The notes: generated by a model from the sequence alone, not told the origin. 64,000 bases of DNA from Pseudomonas promysalinigenes (GCF_014269025.2 NZ_CP077094.1:1302001-1366000), one strand, 5' to 3'. Shown: positions 38,267-48,197, counted from the stretch's first letter. Numbers and translations are program-made.

Positions 38267-40507
38267 GTGGTAAATGCAGCAAAAACCAAAGCCGCGCCAA
38301 TCATCGACCGCCTGGTTGTGGTCGGCCTCGGCCTGATCGGCGGCTCTTTCGCCAAGGGCCTGCGTGAAAGCGGCCTGTGCCGCGAGGTGATCGGTGTCGA
38401 TCTCGATGCGCCGTCGCGCAAGCTGGCGGTAGAATTGGGCGTGGTTGACCGCTGCGAAGCGGACCTCGCCGCAGCCTGTGTCGGCGCCGACGTCATTCAG
38501 CTTGCCGTGCCGATCCTGGCCATGGAGAAGGTGCTGGCGCGCCTGGCCCAGCTGGAGCTTGGCGATGCGATCATCACCGATGTGGGCAGTGCCAAAGGTA
38601 ACGTCGTGCGCGAGGCGCGCGCCGTATTTGGCGAGCGCCTGCCGCGCTTCGTTCCTGGTCATCCTATCGCCGGCTCCGAGCAGAGCGGGGTAGAGGCGGC
38701 CAATGCCAGCCTGTTCCGCCGCCACAAGGTCATCCTGACGCCGTTGGAAGAAACCGACCCGGCCGCGCTGGCCATGGTCGACCGCCTGTGGCGTGCGCTG
38801 GATGCCGATGTGGAACACATGCCGGTGCAGCGCCATGACGAAGTGCTTGCAGCCACCAGCCACCTGCCGCACCTGCTGGCATTCGGCTTGGTCGATTCGT
38901 TGGCCAAACGCAATGAAAACCTCGACATCTTCCGGTACGCTGCGGGAGGTTTCCGCGATTTCACGAGAATCGCCGGCAGCGATCCGACCATGTGGCATGA
39001 CATCTTCCTCGCCAACCGCGAGGCCGTCCTGCGCACCCTGGACACTTTTCGCAGCGACCTCGACGCCTTGCGCGACGCGGTCGATGCTGGGGACGGGCAC
39101 CAACTGCTGGGTGTATTCACCCGTGCACGGGTTGCCCGCGAGCATTTCAGTAAAATCCTGGCCCGCCGGGCCTATGTGGACGCTATGAACGCCAACGATC
39201 TGATTTTCCTGGCCCAACCCGGTGGCCGCCTGACCGGGCGAATCCGCGTACCGGGCGACAAGTCGATTTCTCACCGCTCGATCATGCTCGGCTCGCTGGC
39301 CGAAGGCACGACCGAAGTCGAAGGGTTCCTCGAGGGCGAAGATGCCCTGGCGACCCTGCAGGCATTTCGTGACATGGGTGTGGTCATCGAAGGGCCCAAC
39401 CATGGTCGCGTAACCATCCATGGCGTTGGCCTGCACGGCCTGAAGCCGCCACCTGGCCCGTTGTACGTCGGCAACTCTGGCACCTCGATGCGCCTGCTTT
39501 CGGGGCTTCTGGCCGGCCAGCCGTTCGATGTGACCATGATCGGTGACGCTTCGCTGTCCAAGCGCCCGATGAACCGTGTGGCCAACCCGCTGCGCGAGAT
39601 GGGTGCCGTGGTCGAGACCGGCCCCGATGGCCGCCCGCCGCTGACCATTCGCGGTGGCAGCAAGCTCAAGGGCCTGACCTACACGCTGCCGATGGCCAGT
39701 GCCCAGGTCAAATCCTGCCTGTTGCTGGCAGGCCTGTATGCCGAGGGCGCCACCACCGTTACCGAGCCTGCACCGACCCGCGACCACACCGAGCGTATGC
39801 TGCGCGGCTTTGGCTACGAGGTGCAGAGCAACGGCCCGGTCGCGTCGCTGCAGTCTGGTGGCAAGCTCACCGCAACCCGTATCGAAGTGCCGGCGGATAT
39901 CTCTTCGGCTGCTTTCTTCCTGGTGGCGGCATCCATCGCCGAAGGCTCGGAGCTGGTGCTCGAGCATGTTGGCATCAACCCTACCCGTACCGGCGTGATC
40001 GACATCCTGCGCCTGATGGGCGGCGACATCACCCTGGAAAACCAGCGTGAAGTCGGCGGTGAGCCTGTGGCCGACCTGCGCGTGCGTGGCGCCAAGCTCA
40101 AAGGGATCGACATCCCTGAAGAGCTGGTCCCCTTGGCCATCGACGAGTTCCCTGTGCTGTTCGTGGCTGCCGCCTGTGCCGAAGGGCGCACCGTGCTACG
40201 TGGCGCTGAGGAGCTGCGGGTGAAGGAGTCCGACCGTATCCAGGTGATGGCCGACGGCCTGGTCACCCTGGGCATCAAGTGCGAGCCCACCCCGGATGGC
40301 ATCATCATCGAGGGCGGCCAGCTGGGTGGTGGCGAAGTCCATGGCCACGGTGACCACCGTATCGCCATGGCTTTCAGCGTCGCGTCGCTGCGTGCCAGTG
40401 CGCCAATCCGCATCCATGATTGCGCCAACGTTGCCACGTCGTTCCCGAACTTCCTGAAACTGTGTGCCGATGTGGGTATCCGCGTCGCCGAAGAGGGCAA
40501 GCTGTGA
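38267..40507 (+). CDS. tyrA-aroA: Fused prephenate/cyclohexadienyl dehydrogenase and EPSP synthase
   Basis: 746 residues in one frame. Residues 1-~300 are TyrA: NAD-binding [40 protein letters not shown]. Residues ~310-746 are Aro[52 protein letters not shown] and [12 protein letters not shown]. The fusion joins tyrosine synthesis to the shikimate step. GTG start at 38267 has only a weak AGGG upstream; an internal ATG at 39185 could allow separate AroA synthesis. The stop overlaps the cmk start (GTGA). Confidence 0.95.
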   Translation: MVNAAKTKAAPIIDRLVVVGLGLIGGSFAKGLRESGLCREVIGVDLDAPSRKLAVELGVVDRCEADLAAACVGADVIQLAVPILAMEKVLARLAQLELGDAIITDVGSAKGNVVREARAVFGERLPRFVPGHPIAGSEQSGVEAANASLFRRHKVILTPLEETDPAALAMVDRLWRALDADVEHMPVQRHDEVLAATSHLPHLLAFGLVDSLAKRNENLDIFRYAAGGFRDFTRIAGSDPTMWHDIFLANREAVLRTLDTFRSDLDALRDAVDAGDGHQLLGVFTRARVAREHFSKILARRAYVDAMNANDLIFLAQPGGRLTGRIRVPGDKSISHRSIMLGSLAEGTTEVEGFLEGEDALATLQAFRDMGVVIEGPNHGRVTIHGVGLHGLKPPPGPLYVGNSGTSMRLLSGLLAGQPFDVTMIGDASLSKRPMNRVANPLREMGAVVETGPDGRPPLTIRGGSKLKGLTYTLPMASAQVKSCLLLAGLYAEGATTVTEPAPTRDHTERMLRGFGYEVQSNGPVASLQSGGKLTATRIEVPADISSAAFFLVAASIAEGSELVLEHVGINPTRTGVIDILRLMGGDITLENQREVGGEPVADLRVRGAKLKGIDIPEELVPLAIDEFPVLFVAAACAEGRTVLRGAEELRVKESDRIQVMADGLVTLGIKCEPTPDGIIIEGGQLGGGEVHGHGDHRIAMAFSVASLRASAPIRIHDCANVATSFPNFLKLCADVGIRVAEEGKL

Positions 40508-41190
40508 ATTCGCAAGCGCCGGTCATCACCATCGATGGCCCGAGCGGTTCGGGCAAGGGGACCGTCGCTGGCATCCTCGCGCGTGAATTGGGCTGGAGGC
40601 TGCTGGACTCTGGCGCGCTGTACCGCTTGCTGGCGTTCAACGCCAGCAACCACGGCGTCGATTTGACCAACGAAGAGCTGCTCAAGGCCCTGGCCGCCCA
40701 TCTGGATGTGCAGTTCATCGCGGCCGAGCCAGGTAAGCTTCAGCAGATCATCCTGGAGGGTGAGGACGTCAGCAATGTCATCCGCACCGAAACCGTCGGT
40801 GCCGGCGCCTCGATGGTCGCTTCGCTACCGGCGGTGCGCGCAGCGCTTTTGCAGCGTCAGCGCGCCTTCCGTGAAGCGCCGGGCCTGATCGCCGATGGCC
40901 GCGACATGGGGACCGTGGTGTTTCCAGATGCGCCGCTCAAGGTATTCCTCACCGCCAGTGCCGAGGAGCGTGCGAACCGCCGCTACCTGCAGTTGAAGGG
41001 CAAGGGTGAAGATGTTAGTCTGTCGAGTCTGCTAGATGAGATTCGTGCGCGCGATGAGCGCGACACCCAGCGCGCAGTGGCCCCGCTCAAGCCAGCGGCC
41101 GATGCCATTGAGCTGGACTCCACTGAGTTGTCCATCGAGCAGGTGCTGCAACGTATCAGGAACGAGCTCGCCCAGCGCGGCTTGGTCTGA
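40504..41190 (+). CDS. cmk: Cytidylate kinase
   Basis: 228 residues, GTG start within the aroA stop. P-loop [19 protein letters not shown], then [45 protein letters not shown] and the lid region [16 protein letters not shown]. It phosphorylates CMP and dCMP. Fourth gene of the supraoperon, 124 nt before rpsA. Confidence 0.96.
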   Translation: MNSQAPVITIDGPSGSGKGTVAGILARELGWRLLDSGALYRLLAFNASNHGVDLTNEELLKALAAHLDVQFIAAEPGKLQQIILEGEDVSNVIRTETVGAGASMVASLPAVRAALLQRQRAFREAPGLIADGRDMGTVVFPDAPLKVFLTASAEERANRRYLQLKGKGEDVSLSSLLDEIRARDERDTQRAVAPLKPAADAIELDSTELSIEQVLQRIRNELAQRGLV

Positions 41191-41314
41191 TAGCCAGGAA
41201 AGCAGGCAGGGGCACCAGTCAACGTCCTGCCCGCTTTCCTTTACTTAAAACAAACCCACATTGTCTGGAATGTGGCGATGGGCGTCTGTTTCGCCCGAAT
41301 CTACAGGAATTAAA

Positions 41315-42991
41315 ATGAGCGAAAGCTTTGCAGAACTCTTTGAAGAAAGCCTGAAAACCCTCAATCTTCAGCCGGGTGCCATCATCTCCGGTATCGTTGT
41401 CGACATCGACGGCGACTGGGTTACCGTACACGCTGGCCTGAAGTCCGAGGGCGTCATCCCGCTCGAGCAGTTCTACAACGAAGCTGGCGAGCTGACCATC
41501 AAGGTCGGTGACGAAGTTCACGTTGCGCTGGACGCGGTCGAAGACGGCTTTGGCGAAACCAAGCTGTCCCGTGAAAAAGCCAAGCGCGCCGAGTGCTGGA
41601 TTGTTCTGGAAGCAGCTTTCGCCGCCGAAGAAGTGGTCAAGGGCGTTATCAACGGTAAGGTTAAGGGCGGCTTCACTGTCGACGTTAACGGCATCCGTGC
41701 GTTCCTGCCGGGCTCCCTGGTTGATGTCCGCCCTGTGCGCGACACCACCCACCTGGAAGGCAAAGAGCTGGAATTCAAGGTCATCAAGCTGGACCAGAAG
41801 CGCAACAACGTTGTCGTTTCCCGTCGCAGCGTGCTGGAAGCCGAGAACTCCGCCGAGCGCGAAGCCCTGCTGGAAACCCTGCAGGAAGGCCAGCAAGTCA
41901 AAGGTATCGTCAAGAACCTCACCGACTACGGCGCATTCGTGGACCTGGGCGGTATCGACGGCCTGCTGCACATCACCGACATGGCTTGGAAGCGCATCAA
42001 GCACCCATCGGAAATCGTTAACGTTGGCGACGAAGTCGACGTACGCGTTCTGAAGTTCGACCGTGAGCGCAACCGCGTTTCGCTGGGTCTGAAGCAGATG
42101 GGCGAAGATCCGTGGGTAGCTATCACTGCACGTTACCCAGAAGGTACTCGTGTACAGGCTCGCGTTACCAACCTGACCGACTACGGCTGCTTCGCTGAGC
42201 TGGAAGAAGGCGTTGAAGGTCTGGTACACGTTTCCGAAATGGACTGGACCAACAAGAACATCCACCCGTCGAAAGTCGTTCAGGTTGGCGACGAAGTGGA
42301 AGTCATGGTTCTGGACATCGACGAAGAGCGTCGTCGTATCTCCCTGGGCATCAAGCAGTGCAAGTCCAACCCATGGGAAGATTTCTCCGGCCAGTTCAAC
42401 AAGGGTGACAAGATCACCGGTACCATCAAGTCGATCACCGACTTCGGTATCTTCATCGGTCTGGACGGCGGCATCGACGGTCTGGTTCACCTGTCCGACA
42501 TTTCCTGGAACGAAACCGGCGAAGAAGCCGTGCGTCGTTTCAAGAAGGGCGACGAGCTGGAAACCGTCATCCTGTCGGTTGACCCAGAGCGCGAGCGCAT
42601 CTCCCTGGGCATCAAGCAGCTGGAAGACGATCCGTTCTCCAACTTCGTTGCTGTCAACGACAAGGGCGCTATCGTCAAGGGCACCGTGAAAGAAGTTGAC
42701 GCCAAAGGCGCCATCATCACTCTGGCCGACGACATCGAAGCCACTCTGAAAGCTTCCGAAATCAGCCGTGACCGCGTTGAAGACGCGCGTAACGTCCTGA
42801 AGGAAGGCGAAGAGATCGAAGCCAAGATCATCAGCGTTGACCGCAAATCGCGCGTCATCAGCCTGTCGATCAAGTCGAAAGACGACGCTGAAGAGCGTGA
42901 AGCCATCCAGAGCCTGAAAAACGCTCCGGAAGCGGCTGCCGATACCACCATGGCTGCGCTGCTGCGCGAAGCAATGGCCAAGCAGAACTGA
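41315..42991 (+). CDS. rpsA: 30S ribosomal protein S1
   Basis: 558 residues from ATG 41315 with AGGA upstream. Six S1 RNA-binding repeats are visible: the two N-terminal ones are diverged ribosome-binding copies, and repeats 3-6 each start like [43 protein letters not shown] and [22 protein letters not shown]. Codon use shifts toward strongly expressed codons compared with neighbours. Known S1 genes are autoregulated through the leader; the 124-nt upstream leader would hold that element. It ends at a very strong terminator. Confidence 0.97.
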   Translation: MSESFAELFEESLKTLNLQPGAIISGIVVDIDGDWVTVHAGLKSEGVIPLEQFYNEAGELTIKVGDEVHVALDAVEDGFGETKLSREKAKRAECWIVLEAAFAAEEVVKGVINGKVKGGFTVDVNGIRAFLPGSLVDVRPVRDTTHLEGKELEFKVIKLDQKRNNVVVSRRSVLEAENSAEREALLETLQEGQQVKGIVKNLTDYGAFVDLGGIDGLLHITDMAWKRIKHPSEIVNVGDEVDVRVLKFDRERNRVSLGLKQMGEDPWVAITARYPEGTRVQARVTNLTDYGCFAELEEGVEGLVHVSEMDWTNKNIHPSKVVQVGDEVEVMVLDIDEERRRISLGIKQCKSNPWEDFSGQFNKGDKITGTIKSITDFGIFIGLDGGIDGLVHLSDISWNETGEEAVRRFKKGDELETVILSVDPERERISLGIKQLEDDPFSNFVAVNDKGAIVKGTVKEVDAKGAIITLADDIEATLKASEISRDRVEDARNVLKEGEEIEAKIISVDRKSRVISLSIKSKDDAEEREAIQSLKNAPEAAADTTMAALLREAMAKQN

Positions 42992-43013
42992 GTTCTGTTT
43001 GATCGGTGAAAAG

Positions 43014-43040
43014 GGGTGGCCTTCGGGCCACCCTTTTTTT
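43014..43040 (+). terminator. Strong intrinsic terminator of rpsA
   Basis: GGGTGGCC (43014-43021) pairs with GGCCACCC (43026-43033) around a TTCG loop, followed by seven T residues. It separates the supraoperon from the RAYT insert and ihfB. Confidence 0.95.
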
Positions 43041-43101
43041 ATGCGTGTTGGAAATGTGTTTGGGCGGCGGGTTTCGGCGTGAAGGGGGTTGCGGTTTTGA
43101 G

Positions 43102-43131
43102 GTCGAGCGCCGCGCGGGCGGCGCTCGATCT
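43102..43131. repeat. REP palindrome downstream of the RAYT gene
   Basis: TCGAGCGCCGC (43103-43113) and GCGGCGCTCGA (43118-43128) with a GCGG spacer. The flank GATCT...AGGCGC....CTCTACCGCC to the right also matches the sequence right of the 225-bp element at 43957, so homology extends past the stem by about 30 nt. On the minus strand it reads in the same sense as the RAYT gene and starts 31 nt after its stop. Confidence 0.88.
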
Positions 43132-43161
43132 ACCAGGCGCAGTCTCTCTACCGCCCTCCCT

Positions 43162-43617
43162 TCACACCCACACCGCGTCCCAATGAGGATAATCGCCGGC
43201 CTTGGCGACCAGTCCTGCCCTGATCGGATTAGCAACGATATACCTGGCAGCTTTTAGAATATCTTCGTCTCGACGCAAGGCCCGGTCATAGTAGGCGGCC
43301 TGCCATATCGGCGACGCTTTGATTCCGGCCTTGTGCAATGCATTGCTGGACTGGCACTTGAAGCGCTGCATCAGCATGCCAAGTGTCGTATCTTTCAATT
43401 CGAGCAGCCAGTGCACGTGGTCCGGCATGACGACCCAGGCCAGCGAACGACAATGGTGTTTCTGCTCGGCATGGCGAAGGTTATGAACGACTAGTCGCGC
43501 ACAGCGCAGATCGCGAAACAGTGGGCGACGCTGGTGAGTAACGGTTGTCAGCATATAAAGCCTGCCGGGAACCGAGCATCGGGCATGGCGAAGCCTACAG
43601 CCATGGTGTCTGGTCAT
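43162..43617 (-). CDS. REP-associated tyrosine transposase (RAYT, Y1 HUH family)
   Basis: 151 residues. The HUH metal motif is H67-V-H69 in WVVMPDHVHWLLELKD, and the candidate nucleophile Tyr109/110 lies in WQAAYYDRALRRDEDI, followed by the family tail AARYIVANPIRAGLV. The length and order fit TnpA-REP proteins, which cut single-stranded REP hairpins. All key residues are kept, so the enzyme is likely active. It lies opposite to the flanking housekeeping genes, between REP copies of one family. Confidence 0.92.
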   Translation of the reverse strand: MTRHHGCRLRHARCSVPGRLYMLTTVTHQRRPLFRDLRCARLVVHNLRHAEQKHHCRSLAWVVMPDHVHWLLELKDTTLGMLMQRFKCQSSNALHKAGIKASPIWQAAYYDRALRRDEDILKAARYIVANPIRAGLVAKAGDYPHWDAVWV

Positions 43618-43732
43618 TGCAAATCATCCTAGATGAGTGTGTTTTGGAACAGCGTAGTTATGGTGTTGGCGTGGCGATGGGAATGAGGTTTTCAGGATGT
43701 GAGTGGATGGCGTGAGATGTGTGGTGGTTTGG

Positions 43733-43957
43733 AGATCGAGCGCCGCCCGCGCGGCGCATCGCGAGCTGCGCTCGCTCCTACGTTTGTTTCTGGCCAGTAA
43801 CGCCAGTGACAGGTGCGCGCGACCGCCTGGTCAATACGACGCGATATCACGCCACACGCCCAGGCGCACGCGCGCAAATCCCCCAGGAATAACTGGCCCG
43901 AAACAAACGTAGGAGCGAGCGCAGCTCACGATGCGCCGCGCGGGCGGCGCTCGATCT
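43733..43957. repeat. 225-bp composite REP element (BIME-like), copy 2
   Basis: Left arm 43733-43796 and right arm 43894-43957 are inverted repeats of 64 bp around a ~97-bp centre. Alignment by eye with 19573-19797 gives equal length, no gaps and about 20 substitutions. Most substitutions fall in the centre, and the arms are nearly unchanged. The stronger conservation of the arms suggests they are the recognised part. Confidence 0.9.
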
Positions 43958-44170
43958 CAAAGGCGCTGCACCTCTACCGCCATCCCCCTTGCGCCACTCA
44001 CCTCTACCGCCCCTTAGGCCATGCACTTCTCAGCCATGTCCCGACATATTTCTTTTCTTTTCATTCTTGAATTTTTTTATTAAGTCAAGAACCACCCTGT
44101 TCAAATCCCTCCGAGCGTGCTACAACCTGATTAAGCAATGATCTAGCTGCTTGATAACGAAGGGAAAAAT
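43958..44170 (+). promoter_or_regulatory. ihfB upstream region with AT-rich tract
   Basis: No gene. The first part repeats CACCTCTACCGCC twice (about 33 nt apart), a continuation of the REP flank. From about 44042 to 44090 the sequence becomes very AT-rich (TTTCTTTTCTTTTCATTC, then AATTTTTTTATTAAG), unlike the surrounding GC. This is where an ihfB promoter or UP-like element would be; the AAGGG ribosome site precedes the ATG at 44171. Confidence 0.5.
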
Positions 44171-44467
44171 ATGACGAAGTCGGAGCTGATCGAACGTATT
44201 GTCACCCATCAAGGGCTGCTTTCGTCCAAGGACGTGGAGCTGGCCATCAAGACCATGCTTGAACAGATGTCCCAATGCCTGGCCACTGGCGATCGCATCG
44301 AGATCCGTGGCTTTGGCAGTTTTTCCCTGCACTATCGCGCACCGCGCGTTGGTCGCAACCCCAAGACCGGCCAGTCGGTGGAGCTCGAGGGCAAGTTCGT
44401 GCCCCACTTCAAGCCAGGTAAAGAGCTGCGTGACCGGGTCAATGAAGAAGAGCACGAGCACCCTTGA
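44171..44467 (+). CDS. ihfB: Integration host factor subunit beta
   Basis: 98 residues. HU/IHF fold with [10 protein letters not shown] start, the DNA-intercalating arm [35 protein letters not shown] and the invariant Pro in GRNPKTG. It pairs with IhfA to bend DNA at sigma-54 promoters and recombination sites. lapA follows 22 nt downstream. Confidence 0.96.
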   Translation: MTKSELIERIVTHQGLLSSKDVELAIKTMLEQMSQCLATGDRIEIRGFGSFSLHYRAPRVGRNPKTGQSVELEGKFVPHFKPGKELRDRVNEEEHEHP

Positions 44468-44489
44468 GTTATAAAAAGGAGCAATTCTG

Positions 44490-44753
44490 ATGCGTAACCT
44501 CAAGCGCGCCCTGGCGGCGTTGTTCGTGCTGCTGTTGGCGGCTGTGGTGCTGTTCTTCGTGTTGGAGAACCAGCAACCGGTGGCGCTGGTGTTGTTTGGC
44601 TGGGCTGCACCAGAAATGCCAGTAGCAGTGCCGGTTCTGGCCGCGCTGGTGGTTGGCCTAGCGGTCGGCCCGCTGCTCGGTGCCTACGGTGTACAGCGCA
44701 GCAAGCGCAAAATTCGCGCCTCCGCTCGCCAGGCAGCACTGAGCCAGAATTGA
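44490..44753 (+). CDS. lapA: LapA-family (DUF1049) inner-membrane protein
   Basis: 87 residues with two transmembrane helices (ALFVLLLAAVVLFFVLEN and VPVLAALVVGLAVGPLLGAYG) around a short loop containing NQQPVALVLFGW, then a basic tail. This is the LapA (YciS) family; in E. coli LapA/LapB tune LPS synthesis by FtsH-mediated LpxC turnover. lapB is not beside it here. AAGGAG precedes the ATG. Not to be confused with the giant adhesin LapA of P. putida. Confidence 0.85.
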   Translation: MRNLKRALAALFVLLLAAVVLFFVLENQQPVALVLFGWAAPEMPVAVPVLAALVVGLAVGPLLGAYGVQRSKRKIRASARQAALSQN

Positions 44754-44786
44754 TGATTAGTCCTACAACCATGTAGGAAATCTCCT

Positions 44787-44850
44787 CCTAGGCGTCCGCG
44801 CTCTGAAATGAAGTAATAGGCGCTTCATTTTTGCCCTAGGCGAGCGCGCG
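44787..44850 (+). promoter_or_regulatory. Stem-loop framed by a 15-bp direct repeat, upstream of the MBL gene
   Basis: CCTAGGCGTCCGCGC (44787-44801) recurs as CCTAGGCGAGCGCGC (44835-44849), 13 of 15 identical. Between them AAATGAAG (44806-44813) pairs with CTTCATTT (44823-44830), followed by TT, a weak terminator-like stem. An inverted repeat TCCTACA/TGTAGGA lies at 44761-44777. No known operator was recognised. Confidence 0.45.
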
Positions 44851-44855
44851 ACAGC

Positions 44856-46304
44856 ATGCAATTTCCCGCCCTATCCCATCATGGTGGTACTCGAAGTGTC
44901 ACCGGCTCGTGCCATCAGCTTCACTTAAGCCCAACCACTAGCCTGCTTATCGACTGTGGCCTTGAACAGGGTGGCGAGGCGGCGCCTGGCGCTGAATTTG
45001 CGCCTATCGGCTTTGACATCGCCGGCATTGAGGCTCTGATCATCACCCATGTGCACATGGATCATGTGGGGCGCATCCCGGCACTGCTGGCTGCCGGCTT
45101 CCGTGGGCCCATCATCTGCAGCGTGCCGTCGGCCAAGCTTTTGCCCCTGGTGCTGGAGGATGCGTACAAGCTCGGCGTAAGCTCAGACCCCGTTCAGGTC
45201 GAGCGTTACCTGGCGCTGTTGCAGCGTCTTGTCGTGCCGCTCGCGTATGAGCAGTGGCATTGCGTGGTCGAGCAGGGTGGGCTTGCCTGTAACATTCGCC
45301 TTCAGCGCGCCGGCCACCTGCTTGGCTCTGCGTACGTAGAATGCGATGTACGCATCGATGGGGCGCAATCTGCTTCGCGTATCGTTTTCTCGGGTGACTT
45401 GGGGGCCCCGGGCAATCCCTTGTTACGCCCAGTTCAGTCACCAGAACGCGCCGATATTCTCGTGCTGGAAAGCACCTACGGCGACCGGCTGCACTCGGGG
45501 CGCAGCGACCGTCAGCAACGGCTCGAGGCGGTGATCGATCGGGCGCTGGCTGATAACGGCACCATATTGATACCGGCATTCAGCCTAGGGCGCACCCAGG
45601 AGCTGCTGTACGAAATCGAAGACATCCTTCACCGCAAGGCATTGCTCAACGATGGGCGCCAGTTGCCTGGCGACGACCCATTACAGGCGATCGACTGGTC
45701 GCGCTTGCCGGTCATCCTCGACTCGCCATTGGCGCAACGCATTACCAAGGCCTACCGCGAACTGCACGAGTTCTGGAATGACGAAGCTCGGCAGCGGCTG
45801 GGCGAGGGCAGGGGGCCGCTGGCCTTCGACCAGTTGGTGTGTGTGGATACCCATGGCAAGCATCAGGCTGTAGTCAACCACCTCAAGAGTACCGGGCGGC
45901 CGGCGATCGTGATTGCCGGTAACGGCATGTGCTCCGGTGGGCGCATCGTCAATTACCTGAAAGCGATGCTGGGGGACCCTCGGCACGAAGTGGTGTTCGT
46001 CGGGTATCAGGCCAAGGGCACGCCGGGGGCAGTGATCCAGGCTAGCGAAGGGGCGGAAGGGTTTGTGCAGATTGTGCTCGATGGTGAGCTGTTTGAGATA
46101 CGGTCAAAAGTGATGAGTGTGAGCGGTTATTCCGGGCATGCCGATCAGGCGGGGTTGGTAGAATTCGTTCAGGCTATGCCGAGCCCGCCTCGGCAGGTTG
46201 TATTGGTGCATGGCGAGCCGCGTGCGAAACGTGCGTTACAGCGCGCCTTGGAGCAAGTACTGGTGCAAAGTAATGCATCGACGAGTGTTTTTATTGCACT
46301 TTAA
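44856..46304 (+). CDS. Beta-CASP metallo-hydrolase (MBL-fold RNA-processing type)
   Basis: 482 residues. The zinc motif is ITHVHMDHVGRIP (HxHxDH) near residue 67; other ligands are in RAGHLLGSAYVE and VFSGDLGAPGNPLL. The beta-CASP insert follows (LESTYGDRLHSGRSDRQQRLEAVI, LIPAFSLGRTQELLYE) with the RMMBL tail VSGYSGHADQAGLVEFVQ. Such proteins are usually ribonucleases of the CPSF-73/RNase J-like group, but bacterial members of this branch lack an assigned target. No clear ribosome site precedes the ATG at 44856; the in-frame start remains the best. Confidence 0.87.
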   Translation: MQFPALSHHGGTRSVTGSCHQLHLSPTTSLLIDCGLEQGGEAAPGAEFAPIGFDIAGIEALIITHVHMDHVGRIPALLAAGFRGPIICSVPSAKLLPLVLEDAYKLGVSSDPVQVERYLALLQRLVVPLAYEQWHCVVEQGGLACNIRLQRAGHLLGSAYVECDVRIDGAQSASRIVFSGDLGAPGNPLLRPVQSPERADILVLESTYGDRLHSGRSDRQQRLEAVIDRALADNGTILIPAFSLGRTQELLYEIEDILHRKALLNDGRQLPGDDPLQAIDWSRLPVILDSPLAQRITKAYRELHEFWNDEARQRLGEGRGPLAFDQLVCVDTHGKHQAVVNHLKSTGRPAIVIAGNGMCSGGRIVNYLKAMLGDPRHEVVFVGYQAKGTPGAVIQASEGAEGFVQIVLDGELFEIRSKVMSVSGYSGHADQAGLVEFVQAMPSPPRQVVLVHGEPRAKRALQRALEQVLVQSNASTSVFIAL

Positions 46305-46625
46305 CGCGTCCTTTGACTGAACATTGACGAACACTGTTGTCTTATTCCCGCCGGGGCGTGTCGCAGTGCAATTACACATTGCTGGCGACATGCCCACAAC
46401 CCCGCTGCAAGCCCCGGTTCTTGCGCTGGCTGGGCAAGCTACAGCGAAAAAACTCTGGTATTCTACTGGCCGAAGCTTGCGTCTTGAGCCTATGGAATGG
46501 CCAGGGAATAAATACGCTGGGCGCGTACATTTAGCGCCGGCGCGATCATCGCGGCGGCGGTCAAACACAGACACATGCAGGTTCCCTGAGGTTGATGACT
46601 TCAAGTGGCCGTTAAGGACTCGATT
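46305..46625 (+). promoter_or_regulatory. Upstream region of the polysaccharide operon
   Basis: 321 nt with no convincing gene. A -10-like TATTCT occurs at 46459-46464 but no good -35 lies at the right distance. I looked for a JUMPstart/ops element (GGCGGTAG) and did not find it; GGCGGCGGTC at 46551-46560 is only a loose resemblance. The operon promoter and a long leader are inferred to be here. Confidence 0.4.
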
Positions 46626-48068
46626 ATGGAATTGATCCCGGTAATTCTATCCGGCGGCGTTGGCAGCCGATTGTGGCCAGTATCTCGTGAGGCTCACCCC
46701 AAGCCATTCATGACCCTGCCAGACGGGCAGAATCTGATCCAGAAGACCTTCCAGCGCGCTGCGCGCCTCGAGGGCGTGGTCGAAGTGCTGACCGTCACCA
46801 ACCGCGATCTGCTGTTCAAGACCGAGGATGAATACCGCAGCATCAATACCCGTGGCCACGCCCAGGGCTTCATTCTCGAGCCCTTCGGTCGCAACACTGC
46901 AGCTGCAGTGGCTGCGGCTGCGCTGCAACTGCGCCAGACCCACGGCCCGCAAGCCTACATGCTGGTACTGGCAGCGGACCACTTGATCCAGAACGAAACC
47001 GCCTTCGCCGATGCAGTCGCTAAGGCTGTGCACCTGGCCGAGCAAGGCTGGTTGGTCACTTTCGGCATCAAGCCTCAATACCCTGAAACAGGCTTCGGTT
47101 ACATCGAGGCTGCCACCGGCGGTGTACTGGCCGGCGGCTTGAAAGTCGAACGCTTCGTCGAAAAGCCTGACCTGAAAACTGCCGAGTCCTACGTGGCAGC
47201 GGGTAACTATTTCTGGAACGCCGGCATGTTCTGCTTCCAGGTTGGTGCAGTGATCGCAGAGTTCGAGGCACATGCGCCAGATGTGCTCGAAGCCGTCACT
47301 CAAACCCTTGATGCCTCGCGCTGCTCCACCTCCAAAGGCTACAGCTGCCTGGCGCTGGACGCTGATAGCTTTGCCAAGGTACCGGACATTTCCATCGACT
47401 ACGCCCTCATGGAGCGTTCACGCAAGGTTGCCACCGTGCCTTGCGACATCGGCTGGAGCGATATTGGTTCGTGGAATGCAGTCAGCGAGCTGACCTGCGC
47501 GGACGAGCAAGGCAACCGCTTCGAAGGCGAGGTAATGGCCTATAACGCCAGCAACAACTACGTCAGCACCGAGGACCGCTTGGCAGCGCTGGTTGGCGTA
47601 CAGGACCTGCTGGTGGTCGATACCCCAGATGCGCTGCTGATTGCCCACAAGGACCACGCGCAAGACGTCAAGCATATCGTCAAACGCCTGAAAAGCGATG
47701 GCCACTCGGCCCACCTGCTGCATCAGACCGTGCACCGCCCTTGGGGTACCTACACCACCCTGGAAGACGGTGAGCGCTTCAAGATCAAGCGCATCGTGGT
47801 CAAGCCGAAGGCCTCGCTTTCGCTGCAAATGCACCATCACCGCAGTGAGCACTGGATCGTGGTCAGCGGTATGGCCGTCGTGGTCAACGATGATCAGGAG
47901 CTGATGCTCAACACCAACGAATCGACATTCATTCGTGCGGGCCACAAGCATCGTTTGCAAAATCCAGGTGTCATAGACCTGGTCTTGATCGAAGTGCAGA
48001 GCGGCGACTATCTCGGCGAGGATGATATCGTCCGCTTCGAGGACAAATACGGTCGTTGCGACGGCTAG
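46626..48068 (+). CDS. manC: Mannose-1-phosphate guanylyltransferase / mannose-6-phosphate isomerase
   Basis: 480 residues from ATG 46626 with AAGGA upstream. The N-terminal nucleotidyltransferase has ILSGGVGSRLWPVSRE, HPKPFM and FVEKPDLKTAE. The C-terminal cupin isomerase has QMHHHRSEHWIVVSG and AGHKHRLQNPG. The bifunctional type II enzyme (AlgA/WbpW/ManC family) makes GDP-mannose from fructose-6-P with ManB. As first gene of the cluster it supplies the sugar donor for the mannosyltransferase below. Confidence 0.94.
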   Translation: MELIPVILSGGVGSRLWPVSREAHPKPFMTLPDGQNLIQKTFQRAARLEGVVEVLTVTNRDLLFKTEDEYRSINTRGHAQGFILEPFGRNTAAAVAAAALQLRQTHGPQAYMLVLAADHLIQNETAFADAVAKAVHLAEQGWLVTFGIKPQYPETGFGYIEAATGGVLAGGLKVERFVEKPDLKTAESYVAAGNYFWNAGMFCFQVGAVIAEFEAHAPDVLEAVTQTLDASRCSTSKGYSCLALDADSFAKVPDISIDYALMERSRKVATVPCDIGWSDIGSWNAVSELTCADEQGNRFEGEVMAYNASNNYVSTEDRLAALVGVQDLLVVDTPDALLIAHKDHAQDVKHIVKRLKSDGHSAHLLHQTVHRPWGTYTTLEDGERFKIKRIVVKPKASLSLQMHHHRSEHWIVVSGMAVVVNDDQELMLNTNESTFIRAGHKHRLQNPGVIDLVLIEVQSGDYLGEDDIVRFEDKYGRCDG

Positions 48069-48197
48069 ATCAAGCCTTTCTCGTCGGCCCTGCGTGCTTG
48101 TGCAAAGCACCGGGCCGATCTTAATGCGGCAAACCATTCGCCGGTCATCCCCTTCCAGTCGGCGCACGCCTATGCGGCGCCGCACCGAGAGAGATGT

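Larger units (their letters stand above)
43102..43957 (-). mobile_element. RAYT-REP unit inserted between rpsA and ihfB
   Basis: A REP-associated tyrosine transposase gene bracketed by REP palindromes: a single one at 43102-43131 on its 3' side and the 225-bp inverted pair at 43733-43957 on its 5' side. This is the usual arrangement of RAYT (TnpA-REP) loci, which are thought to disperse REPs but are seldom mobile themselves. It separates rpsA and ihfB, which are close neighbours in many gammaproteobacteria, by about 1.2 kb. Confidence 0.75.

Noticed and set aside
44490..44753. lapA as part of the biofilm adhesin system of P. putida
   Set aside because: The 87-aa two-helix DUF1049 protein is the LPS-assembly LapA family, unrelated to the giant LapA adhesin.
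46305..46625. JUMPstart/ops element before the polysaccharide operon
   Set aside because: I searched for GGCGGTAG and the wider 39-bp pattern; only a loose GGCGGCGGTC match exists.
46324..46635. 103-aa open frame upstream of manC
   Set aside because: It starts at TTG, has no ribosome site or family pattern, and runs past the manC start in another frame; more likely leader sequence.
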